Part shown: positions 10,993 to 21,735 of the stretch, piece by piece
Layout of the letters: each line of letters starts with the position of its first letter
Numbering within the stretch: the stretch's first letter is position 1
NCBI GenBank assembly: GCA_900169235.1
Contig: FWCC01000179.1
Location: forward strand, 372,001-436,000
Direction of reading: 5' to 3'
Origin: Zarea fungicola
Lineage: Eukaryota; Ascomycota; Sordariomycetes; Hypocreales; Cordycipitaceae
DNA: 64,000 nucleotides
Notes under the pieces: generated by a model
Databases searched by the model: none
What the model saw: the letters and a program-made list of their open reading frames with translations, nothing else
Told to the model about the DNA's origin: nothing
Program-made: the position numbers and the translations under genes

Positions 10993-11895
10993 TCAATTTT
11001 GTCCCCGGACATGAGATAGAATTTGCCGAAGGCGCTCTAAAGCCTTTGACTCATGTGTCCTGGTGTCTGTTTCCATATCCGTTTCCGTGTATGGTACTCT
11101 TGCTTCCATTTCATCAATTTCTTGACGAGCTTCTTTCGCCAGTGAACCTAAGTCTCCCCATACTTCATCTGTGTAGGAACTGAGAACATCGTGCCACTGT
11201 TGCAACCAGGCAGTGTGTGCCGCCAGAATATCTTCAGTGCCCATATGAGCCATTGCCTTGTCGGATCTGCTAGATTCGGTGACGAAGTCGGGGCTAAAAT
11301 TAAGGAGATGATCCCAAGTTGGCTGTGAACTGCCGTTGGAAAAGAAGGCATCCCTAAGGCGAGCAATTTCATGGTCAGGTAATGCTTCGTCAAATTCCGA
11401 ATAGTTGGGCTCTTCATCCGGAATCGAAAGCAGTTGAATAACAGCCGCACCATCAGCAGCTGTTTGTTCCAGAAATGACTGGCTCTGCACTTGTGGTCCT
11501 GTCAGATGATCTGGTTGGCGAGCGCTTTGCATCTGGGAGGGGGCATTAAGGAAGTGATCGTACTGATCAGACGCCTGTTGTGAAACCGTTTCATGGCTCC
11601 GTAAAGAATCACCCAGCCCTTGGCCATCACGACTTCGAGGCGCCTCTGCACGTGCGTGCTCAGATAAAGAGCTTTGATGTCTGCTTGTTGAAGCCGCTCC
11701 CGTTTTAGCACTGCCGGGCCTGGAAAGAGAAGGCTGCGGTTCGACAACCGCATTTAACGCCATGCGCCCCGATGCCTGTAGACGGTCGCTAAACGAAGCA
11801 TCTTTCCCTTTGTCTTTGCCTTTGCCTTTGCCTTTGTCGCTGGGCTTTGGCCCCCCACCTGGGGCATCGCCAGGTTGTGTTTGGCTTCCGTCCAT
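10993..11895 (-). CDS. Unknown protein, 300 residues, disordered N-terminus
   Basis: Single exon. The frame extends to 11928 without an ATG, so the first ATG (11895) is taken as the start. I do not recognise the family. The first third is low complexity with an alternating Lys-Gly/Asp run (residues about 20-33), then Ser/Gln-rich sequence. The second half is acidic and helical in character (LPDHEIARLRDAFF; LKE-like stretches ending EARQEIDEMEAR), with several Trp residues (WDHLLNF, WLQQWHDVL, EVWGDL). There is no signal peptide or membrane segment. The long acidic reading frame with even composition argues for a real gene. Its 5' end is about 1.3 kb from the PP2A B-subunit start. Confidence 0.6.
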   Translation of the reverse strand: MDGSQTQPGDAPGGGPKPSDKGKGKGKDKGKDASFSDRLQASGRMALNAVVEPQPSLSRPGSAKTGAASTSRHQSSLSEHARAEAPRSRDGQGLGDSLRSHETVSQQASDQYDHFLNAPSQMQSARQPDHLTGPQVQSQSFLEQTAADGAAVIQLLSIPDEEPNYSEFDEALPDHEIARLRDAFFSNGSSQPTWDHLLNFSPDFVTESSRSDKAMAHMGTEDILAAHTAWLQQWHDVLSSYTDEVWGDLGSLAKEARQEIDEMEARVPYTETDMETDTRTHESKALERLRQILSHVRGQN

Positions 11896-13217
11896 TGTGA
11901 CGTAGATACAGTGGCCTTCACTGTTCACTAGAAGAATTCGGGTTGTTCAATATTTTATTGCCAGTATAGACAAGGTCCCACGAGACACGAGAAAGTACCG
12001 CGCTTCTGTGGTGAAGCAAGCTGATTGATATTAACTGGAGTCGAGGCATTAAGGCGCCACGCCAGTCCGAGGCATCCACACCAGCCGGACTCATGGAGAG
12101 CATAGAAAATACTACCAAATAAGGCAAGTAGTGATGAAGATGTAATGCTCTGCTGTTTTGGAGGGGCTTTCATACCTTTTCTTCAATTCATTTCTTTACT
12201 TAATTCATTTCTTTCTTCTAAGAAAACATTTAAAATGTGACAAAGCGTGCAATTACTCTTCAACAGCTACGACCTGTCTGTAGTTATAAGCCGTAGCTGC
12301 CACACCAAAAGTAGACACCCGGTACTTACCAAACTAGTACGCAAGACCATGGTACATTACCTCTCGTAACGAGCTTGACAGAAAACACGGCTGTCTGGTT
12401 TTGTGCGCAGTGAGTGCATACAGACCTAGCTAAGTACCCGATGTATTGGAGCCTGCATCAAGTCCAGAAAGTAAGTGTATGCAGTACGTGGCATTTATTT
12501 TTCACCGTGTCAAAACCGAGGGTATTTAGTTTTTGTACCATACCTAGCCACTTGTGCTTCCCCAGTAAAGTTATTTATTGTTGTGGTGCGATTATCGTCA
12601 TTGTCATGGCAGGAAATCGATCTATGGGGATATCAGATGTAATATCGAAGTCAGAGGCCGCCTACGGCCAGTTCATTGTCTTATCTGGCAGCCCAGCGAC
12701 TGGTGTTGGTAAAGCTACACGGAACATTATGAATGCTGCTCAGGTACTTAGGGCCTTGCTAACACATGCTTCCAACTTTATCGGCGCGAAAGGCCAGAAG
12801 GAAAGGGTTCAAGTAAACTTACTGTTGCATGTAAAGTCAACAAAGTACATGAAATATTTCATTTAGCTATTGCAAACTTGAAGACGAGGCTCCGCCCTTT
12901 GTCTTCAAGCATTGCTTTCATGGTAATCAGGTTAAAGAAGTCGCCTTATGAGCTGTTGTGGGAGCTGCCCTTGGACCCACCACGCCAGACGACATCATCC
13001 ACATCGCTCCCCGTTCTGCCCATCACCACGATCAAGGCTTGTACCTGCAACGCAAGCTGCCCAAAGATATCTACATCTTAGCCTATCTTGCCCTAAAAGG
13101 CTCAATTTTGAACAAATCCTCCAGAGCGCTCTCCTCAGACGCCTTTTTAGCGTTTATTTCGCCCTCGGTGGTCACCGCCCGCGTCGCTTAGTGCTCAAAG
13201 AATCGCGGTCAGCCAAG
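11896..13217. other. Intergenic with possible gene remnant
   Basis: About 1.3 kb between divergent genes. An ATG at 12606 opens an 86-codon frame, and at 12958-13191 another frame has coding-like composition (PTTPDDIIHIAPRSAHH). These could not be joined into one protein or assigned to a family. They may be decayed exons or chance. The frame of the PP2A B gene is itself open upstream to ATG 12948. Confidence 0.35.
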
Positions 13218-14960
13218 ATGGTTGACAGTGAGGCGAATTCGCCAACATGGAAGTTCACGCAGTACGTGACCGTTGCCCGACGATCCTAAGGCGTTTAGCT
13301 GACAAATTATCAGATGTTTTGGTGATAAAGGCGACGTAGAGGACATTACAGAGGGTGCGTTTGGTGTTTCCCCCGCTCGAGACCTGGCCGGCCGTTCTCT
13401 GTGGTAGCTAACAGGCTTCGATGGACTCTAGCCGACATCATCTCTACTGTCGAATTCGATCACACGGGAAATTATCTTGCTACCGGCGACAAAGGAGGAC
13501 GCGTCGTTTTATTCGAGCGTAACGAAACTGTATGTGATCTGTCGTGTAAAGCCAGTCCATCTAGAACGATATGCTAAATACATCTCTACAGAAGAAATCC
13601 TGCGAATACAAGTTTCACACCGAGTTCCAGTCCCACGAGCCCGAATTTGACTACCTCAAATCCTTGGAGATCGAAGAGAAGATCAATAAGATCAAATGGT
13701 GCCGCCGCCAAAACGCTTCACACTACCTTCTGTCCACAAACGATAAAACGATTAAACTGTGGAAGGTGTTTGAAAAGTCGCTCAAGGTCGTTGCCGAAAA
13801 CAACTTATCGCATGATTTAACTCCGGGCAACACCGCTGGAGGAGGCGGTGCTGTCCGACCGTTGGCCACTTCGCAGCAGTTCCGAAACGCGACAGATTTG
13901 AAGCTTCCGCGCCTCACACATCACGACACAGTTGTAGCGGCTGTACCTCGTCGCACCTATGCAAATGCCCACGCGTATCACATCAACAGCATCTCGGTGA
14001 ATAGTGACGGTGAAACCTACATCAGCAGCGATGATTTGCGAATTAATCTCTGGAACTTGAACATTCAAGACCAGAGCTTCAACATTGTCGATATCAAGCC
14101 GGCGAACATGGAGGAGCTGACCGAGGTTATCACTGCAGCGGAGTTTCATCCATTGAGTTGCAACTGGTTTATGTACGCGAGCTCCAAAGGAACCATCAAA
14201 CTTGCGGACATGAGGGAGAGCGCACTCTGTGACCAACACGTCAAAAGTATTTACTTTCCCATGAAGCGTGCCTTTACGCCTACTAATTCCGAGAGCAGTG
14301 TTTGAGCAAGACGAGGACCCTTCTTCGAGGTCATTCTTTTCCGAAATAATTTCATCCATTTCCGACGTTCGTTTCTCCCACGATGGGCGATATATCCTGT
14401 CCCGAGACTATCTCACCGTCAAGATCTGGGATATCAACATGGAGCGCCAGCCAGTGAAGACAATACCAATTCACGAACATTTACGACCTCGACTTTGTGA
14501 TACTTACGAGAACGATAGCATATTTGACAAGTTCGAGGTTGTTTTCTCTGGTGACGCCAAGAACGTTATGACTGGCAGCTACAACAACAACTTCATGATC
14601 TACCCGTCCGACCCTGACAAAGAAGTCGAAGTTGTACTCCAAGCGGACAAGTCCGCCTTTAAAGCGAAGAAAGTCGGCGTGCCTACTCCAATCAACTCGT
14701 CAACAAGCCCAACTTCGAATGGGAAAAAGGGTGGCTCAAGGTCTGCTAGTCCTGGTGCTCAGCGTATGCGCAAGGAAACTGATGCAGACCAAATTGACTT
14801 TAACAAGAAGATTTTGCACATGAGCTGGCATCCGTTCGAGGACAGCATTGCCATTGCAGCCACGAATAACGTAAGTTGCTATAATGCATATGGAGCCGCC
14901 TGAATTTTGTTAATCCCCTGCTGACACAAGACATAGCTCTTCGTTTTCTCTGCGTTGTAG
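13218..14960 (+). CDS. CDC55: Protein phosphatase 2A regulatory subunit B (PR55)
   Basis: Six exons: 13218-13261, 13314-13354, 13432-13529, 13592-14246, 14299-14870, 14937-14960, 477 residues, all GT-AG and in phase. The B/PR55 subunit is a seven-bladed WD40 propeller that directs the PP2A core enzyme to substrates in mitotic exit, septation and cell shape. Family blocks are contiguous: [72 protein letters not shown] and [16 protein letters not shown]. The C-terminus, LFVFSAL, is on a separate 24-nt exon. A Gly/Ser-rich insert (about 12 residues after NNLSHD) and a Ser-rich insert late in the protein (around GKKGGSRS) lengthen it relative to human PR55 (447). Symbol CDC55 is by orthology; filamentous-fungal names differ. 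Confidence 0.94.
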
Positions 14961-15989
14961 TGAGTTCCCTAACCATGCACAAGGCGCCAAGAAAATGTCG
15001 AACTATCAAATGCTGGAAATACACTTCGGATTGGTGCATCTGCTACCTGGCAGCAGTGCATACAGTCATTACGGACCACTAGGCTCGCAGTGTCTTTGGA
15101 TTGCGGCCAACTTGAGGATCAGTGTATCTTTCAGATAGCAATGTCAGTGGGCATTCTATTGCCAGTCTCTTCGAGTATGCTCGTGGCTCTGGCGGTGTAT
15201 GCATTAGAGGAGTCAATAATTATACAGCAGCGATGGGATAAGCTAGGGTGTGACTTTGCGATAGGTGTTCTGCTATAGTCTTTATGGACAGCCATCGGCG
15301 GAGATGCGAATCTGTGCAGCCCAGGTCAGGGATAGACATAAGAGGGAAACAAAATCGGGACTTCTTCTCGACACAAATAAACAAGAACATCAAATAATTC
15401 TGATTCTGGATCCGAAGTTGACGTGATGACTTCAGTTCCACGTAACAGAGAACTGCTGTTAGGTCCGGTGCGAACTGACTCCGGGGACGTCGGAGGACGT
15501 CGGAGTGCTACCTATAGCTGTACCAGGTGCTGATCTCTTCGTCTGGTAATGTCGGGTTAATACATGTATCATTCACTGTGCCGCATATGTTGGCACGGTC
15601 GATGTGAGTTGGTAATTCGAAAAGCTACGTTTGGTAAACTCACCACATATTATCTTTGTGACTTCTACGCTGAGACATGGGTGCACAAGGGACTTAACCT
15701 ATAATAACATGACACAGTGATTGCTTGCACAATCATCCAACAAGTCAGTGCTGGCACCAAGCCCACCAGCTGTTAAAAATCACCAGACAAACAACAACCA
15801 GCCAATAACTACGCCGGATTACCGTGAAGGCTACCGAAAAGGAAAGCCTGCCGGGTAGGGGTGCCTCTTTGGCCAGATATTGTGGGTCAGTGCAATGGCG
15901 GCACGAACATGGCCTGTCATCAGAGTCAGTCCACGTTTCAGAAACACCGAGATACTTGGCCGTCTACCCCAGACCGCGCCATAGCAACA
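14961..15989. other. Intergenic, about 1 kb
   Basis: Only short frames were seen. A small direct repeat of GACGTCGGA (two copies) lies near 15485-15505. Otherwise nothing was recognised. Confidence 0.45.
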
Positions 15990-17301
15990 ATGGGAGAGGC
16001 TCAAGTAATTAATAAGACTTCAAATGGCAGGAACAAGCAAACAACCGAAAACAATGGCAGTACAGGGTCCGCCATTGCCGAAGCTGGGCCTTCTGCGGTC
16101 GCAGCCCTTGCCATGCTGGGGCTAGTGTTCGGCGGTTGCTGTTCTAATGTACGCACAGAAACGCCCTTGGACGGAACATTGGCCCGGTCAGCTAACATAG
16201 TCTCGTAATAGGTATATGCATTGGAGTCTATTATCAAGTAAGAAGTGTTGCTCATACTTATGATCCAAGGCTAACCCGGACTTAGTTTTGAACCGGGCAG
16301 TGGTATGAACTACGCCTTGCACACACTGCCAGCCTGTACTAACCCTTACAGGCACCTTTCTTACATTCGTACAATTTCTCTTTGTTGCCGTGACGGGCTA
16401 CGTGTCCCAGTTCGACCGTCGCCGGCCACCGTTGTTCCTGACACCGAGGAAGGTACCACTTCGTCGATGGGCAATCAACATTGTTTTGTTCTTTGCCATC
16501 AATGTTTTAAACAACCATGCCTTTAGCTACGACATCTCGGTACCAGTTCATATCATCTTGAGATCAGGAGGCAGCATCACCACCATGGCAGCGGGCTATC
16601 TCTACGGCAAACGATACTCAAGGATGCAGTCCTTATCCGTAATACTGCTCAGCATTGGTGTCATACAAGCAGCATGGTCCGATGCATCGAGTAAGGTATT
16701 TCTACCTCCCCTACTCCGGACTTTGGACACAAGCTCACGCTCCCTGATGACCTAGACATCAAACGCAAACTCATCCAAACCGGCATTCAGTACAGGACTT
16801 GTCATTCTATTTGTTGCCCAGATCCTCTCTGCAATCATGGGATTGTACACGGAATCGACATACAAAATATATGGCCCCCAGTGGAGAGAAAATCTGTTCT
16901 ACTCTCATCTTTTATCTTTGCCGCTGTTTTTGCCATTCGCTCCGTCAATGTTAAGGACATTCCGCAGCCTTTCAAATTCGCAAACATTGGTGCTATCGTA
17001 TGATTTTGGCATTGAGGTGCCAAGTCAGATAGCCAATGTTGCTACCAATATTTTGACGCAGTATGCCTGTATTCGGGGTGTCAACCTCTTAGCCGCCGCA
17101 TCATCTGCTTTGACAGTCACCATCGTCCTCAATATTCGGAAACTCGTGAGTTTGCTTCTCAGTATATGGCTCTTTGGTAATTCCTTAGCTATGGGAACTA
17201 TCATTGGTGCTCTGCTAGTGTTCGGCGGAGGTGCTTTGTACACCCTGGATTCGAGAGGCCATGGAACAAAACCGCCCTCAGCATCGAAAAAGACGATTTA
17301 G
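15990..17301 (+). CDS. YEA4: UDP-GlcNAc transporter, YEA4/SLC35B family
   Basis: Five exons: 15990-16148, 16212-16237, 16286-16302, 16352-16695, 16756-17301, 363 residues. Exons 2 and 3 are very short (26 and 17 nt), and all junctions keep phase. The protein has about ten hydrophobic segments. Blocks typical of the UAA nucleotide-sugar transporter family are present: GGCCSNVYALE at the start, FVQFLFVAVTGY, INVLNNHAFSYDISVPVHI, RSGGSITTM, and late VTIVLNIRKLVSLLLSI. The C-terminus ends KKTI, a dilysine (KKxx) ER-retrieval signal, which suits Yea4, an ER-located UDP-GlcNAc carrier linked to chitin synthesis in yeast. The substrate is inferred from family resemblance; a related UDP-sugar cannot be excluded. 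Confidence 0.88.
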
Positions 17302-17950
17302 AGACCAACTAAGAATAGATAATAAATTTTTCTTTAGAGAAATTCATTTAAAATTGCAATTAAACAATTTGCCATATGAAGAGGGAGCTTAGATTTTGCT
17401 TCGATTCAGTATTACCCTATCCGTTTCACTTGCTTCCATTGATACATAGTATCGGATATAGGCAACCTCCGCCTGCCGATTGTTGATTTCACAGCAATAC
17501 CCACAACCCCACCTTCTGACTCGACGATCCAGCCAGTTGCTGGTCCAGTAGTTTGACAAGAAGTTCTTTAACAATTCTTCTTCAACATTGGTATTTTCAA
17601 GTTGCTCGTGAGCCGGCACAGAAGAATTTCTTCATTAGCTGCAATAACTTAAGTTTCTTGATATATCGTTTGACCTTAAAAACATTTCTGCAGACGAAGA
17701 TCAGAAAATATTCAAAAACCACCTCCCTCTCCCTGGGGCAAAAAAAGAAAAGAAAACTGAATACAAAATACCAAAGCAAAACAGAGGGAAAAGAGAGAAA
17801 TTTCACCAGAAACGATCTGAGTGACATTTTGACGCACCGTACAAGTCATCTGTTTATTCCTGCTCTGCTCTTGAGCTTCTTGAGAAGCTTACAACAGCGG
17901 CAGACTCTGAAGTAATTGCAATCCATCGTTTCAAAACCACACGAGGCAAG
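17302..17950. other. Intergenic, AMP deaminase promoter/leader
   Basis: AT-rich with purine tracts around 17735-17800. A 120-codon frame (17553-17915) looks like chance composition in leader sequence. No RNA gene was found. Confidence 0.45.
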
Positions 17951-20938
17951 ATGGCTAGTGAGTAGCGAGCAAGGCACAAAGGAATGTAAACAATATCTCC
18001 TGACACTTAGGCGCGGGCGCAGGTGAAAAATCTCAATTCAAGGGAGACAACTTGACCTTCCAGGTCCACACGCGCGAAACTGACTGGGAAGATGACGAGA
18101 CGGCGGGCCATAGCATTGCCGACTCTGAGCTTGCCGGTGAAGCCTCTGAGGCGGCTGAGTCCGCCCAAGCAGAAGAGCTCCAGGAGGGGATGCTATTGCG
18201 CGATGTCCCCAAGCGAACAACCTTTTATGACCCTGTCGCTGAAAGGCAAATGACCCAAACCGACGCAAAGCTATTCTATCAACGTAGTCAGATTGATCTA
18301 AGAGCTGAAACCAGCGAGTGGTCGAAGCAGACACCACAGCAGAGCCCTCTCATACAAGCCGGATCTCGCTCAGTGACAGAATATGGCGCTGATTCCCTTA
18401 TTCTAGACCAAGATGATGGTATGTTACAGCCTCCGACCGTGGTGGCTGTCAAGGCTGACAGTATGCCTAAACCAGAAAACCTGTCTCCTCACGAAGTTTC
18501 GCCTATGAGCCGCCTCAATGCAAACCAGACACCGATGTCCCCCGTTCAAGCTATGGCCGTGCTCCAGGAGCAGCGCATGCCTTCCGTATCTAATTCTGGT
18601 CTTGCCAGTAATAGCTTCCTTGACACCGAGCCGCACGTCACGACCGAATTGGCCGCCATCACAAGGGATATTCAAAAAATTGTTGATCTACGGCGCCGAT
18701 ATATTGCGCTCTCTTCCCAAGGCCCGGATGATAACCCCCGGGATGGCAAAGATTGGGAAATATACCCCCCACCTCCAGAGCCCGCATGGAGAGTAGCTAG
18801 CAATACCAATTCCAGGTTTGCGCGGCATAAAGCGGCGTTCACGAATGATTCTGGCGGAGAATTTGACATGGAAGATCTGATGCCATTACCTGGTGATGAT
18901 GGCTGTACCTTTAAGCTCGACTCTAACGGTGTTTATCAAGTCCTGGAAAGCCAAGCCGCCACAGAGCCGGCCATCAAGATTCCAACTATCAGGGAATTTT
19001 ACATGGACCTGGAAAGTATTTTGAAGGTGTCCTCTGATGGCCCAAGCAAGAGCTTCGCATTTCGCCGCTTGCAGTACTTGGAAGGCAAGTTCAATCTCTA
19101 CGCTCTTTTGAACGAATATCAAGAGACTGCGGACAGTAAAAAGGTCCCTCATAGAGATTTTTACAATGTCCGAAAGGTTGATACTCATGTTCACCACTCC
19201 GCCTGCATGAACCAAAAGCACTTGCTGCGATTCATCAAAAGCAAGATGAAGAAATACCCAAACGAGGTGGTTCTGTATAGGGATGGAAAGCACCTCACGC
19301 TGGCCGAAGTTTTTGCGAGTATCAACCTTACTGCTTATGACCTCAGCATAGACACTCTGGATATGCACGTATGTATCGAATTCGTCCTCATGTGATAACA
19401 GTGCTGATTATGATTCGCGTTTTTAGGCCCACACGGACTCTTTCCACCGATTTGACAAATTCAATCTCAAATATAACCCAATTGGAGAGTCTCGGCTCAG
19501 AACCATCTTCCTTAAGACTGATAATTTCATTCATGGACGTTACCTGGCAGAAATTACCAAAGAAGTCATTGAAGATCTTGAATCGAGCAAATATCAGATG
19601 GTTGAGTGGCGCATTTCAATTTATGGTAAATCTATTGACGAATGGGATAAGCTGGCTGCATGGGTGGTAGATAACAAGCTTTTCTCCCACAATGTTCGTT
19701 GGCTTATTCAGATTCCTCGACTTTACGATGTTTACAAAGGAAGCGGGCTTATGCAGTCGTTCGAACAAGTCATTAAGAACTTGTTCCAGCCGCTGTTCGA
19801 AGTCACCAAAGATCCCGGGAGTCACCCAAAGCTTCACATCTTCCTGCAGCGGGTCATTGGATTTGATAGTGTTGATGATGAGAGCAAAGTGGAACGTCGA
19901 CTTTTCCGCAAGTTTCCAGTTCCCAAAGAATGGGATGGTGCTCAAAATCCACCTTATAGTTACTGGATCTACTACACCTTTGCAAACATGGCGTCCTTGA
20001 ACTACTTTAGAAGGAAGCGCGGCTTCAATACGTTCAATCTTCGACCACACTGCGGCGAAGCAGGTGACAGTGAGCATTTAGCCGTTGCGGCATTGTGCTG
20101 CCATAGCATTAGCCATGGCCTCTTACTACGGAAAGTGCCGCTGCTGCAGTATATCTTCTACCTGGAACAAATTGGTCTTGCAATGTCGCCGCTGAGCAAC
20201 AATGCCTTGTTCCTGGCCTACGAGAGAAACCCGTTCCATCAATATTTCAAACGTGGCCTAAATGTGTCACTCTCTACGGATGATCCTCTTCAATTCGCCT
20301 TCACGAAAGAGCCATTGATCGAAGAATATGCTGTTGCCGCTCAAATTTGCAAGTTGAGCTCTGTTGACATGTGCGAACTGGCTAAAAACTCTGTTAAGCA
20401 AAGTGGCTACGAGCGAGCGATCAAGCAACAATGGCTCGGTCCAGATTTTGAGAAGCCTGGCAAGGAAGGGAATAAAATGGTGAAAACGAACGTGCCAGAC
20501 CGCCGAGAAGAGTTTCGCCACCTCACGCTGATGCAGGAAAGGGACGTGTAAGTACAACTCTAAATACTTCCGCCAAGTCCGCTCTGACAACATTCTAGTC
20601 TTCGACGTTTCTCGACGTATGATTCCGCGAGTGAACCTACGACAGGTAAATCTACTGGCTTTCATCAAGTATCAGCGCAGAGTATCGCTCAAACATCACC
20701 GCCGTCATTAAACAAGAATTGCCTGAACGGCGCACAACAGACCGACCTTCCGATTTCGTCTGGTCCTAACAGTCATCACGCCGATAGTTCCGCCAACCTT
20801 CATCTGTCCGGTAGTGACCCGCACCTTTTCCCTGGCATCCTTACTAGAGAACAGCGCAGTGGGAGCCTGAAGAACCTTAGCTATGCCAATGAGAGAACAT
20901 CCAATGCTCATGAGAAGGATGGTAAGACAGCTAGCTAA
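17951..20938 (+). CDS. AMD1: AMP deaminase
   Basis: Four exons: 17951-17957, 18011-19368, 19427-20547, 20599-20938, about 941 residues. The first coding exon is only 7 nt (ATG GCT A). The enzyme deaminates AMP to IMP in the purine nucleotide cycle. The N-terminal third is long, acidic and low complexity, as in fungal AMPDs, and precedes the catalytic barrel. Zinc and substrate motifs are visible: [21 protein letters not shown] (shown split as VDTHVHHSA and NQKHLLRF), RPHCGEAG, and [10 protein letters not shown] with the catalytic Asp pair. Beyond LMQERDV the third intron adds a Ser/Asn-rich tail of about 113 residues. If that intron is retained the protein stops immediately after RDV. The true 3' end is uncertain, because another possible donor lies just before the TAA at 20936-20938. 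Confidence 0.93.
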
Positions 20939-21735
20939 TTTCATTGTCCTGGCTCAGTCTATACAGGTCTGCCTGCCAATTCGCGACTAGTCACAAGAAA
21001 CGCCGTGGCCGAACATCATTGCAGCCAAGTAACGGTGGTTTTGGTCTCAACGATCTCAACTGAATATTTACGATCCCTCAACTGGGTCAACCATGTTATT
21101 AGTTTTCATGTAGTTTATCTCGGCTGAACGTTTGCTATGTGTGTGGGAGTATATGGGTATATATTGCAACCTGTAAATTTGCGTGTAGAAGTTGACTGCT
21201 TCATGTTCGCCTTACGATATTTAGCGTTAAGCAGTGAGTGATAATGATAATGATAAAATCCTTTCCCGTGAAGTCCATGATTTGCGACATGTTCTCCTAG
21301 TATGCTCTATTTTCATCAAAGCCAGTACACTATGGCTGAGGCAAGTGGCGTCGCTGAACTACTAAGGTCTTCGGCCAGCGCTGAGCAGGACGTCACGTTA
21401 AAATTGGACCGGCCAAAAACTATAGGGGTTTCGATGACATGCAAGCCTGGTACGTACAAGCTTGGGTGCTGGCGCCACTGCTTACCTCACCAGCACTTAT
21501 CAACCAGCAAATTAGTTTGCGGCCAAGAAGCTCCGCTGAAGCTGGCGTGGCAGTTGAATCAGACCAGGTCGAACTGCTCTCTTGCGCCTACAGTCTGCCG
21601 TGCTCATGTCGCTCTGACGGCATCCGCTCTGAACCACCAAAACTCTAGCATTTCGCAACCGTTGAGCTTGTCTCAGGTTTCCGAAAGAACAGCTAAGTCG
21701 AATATCGGCAGGCCATCGCAGCACCGGACGGCGCC
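20939..21735. other. Intergenic between AMP deaminase and SLA1
   Basis: Likely holds the AMP deaminase 3' region and the SLA1 promoter and leader. A frame open across 21302-22003 overlaps the SLA1 start in another phase and is not considered coding. A frame ending SNGGFGLNDLN near 21060 might be an unlinked last exon of AMP deaminase, but no phase-compatible donor was found. Confidence 0.4.

Noticed and set aside
12606..13191. A multi-exon gene upstream of the PP2A B subunit
   Set aside because: Several splice combinations were tried, but they lead to stops or give no recognisable product.
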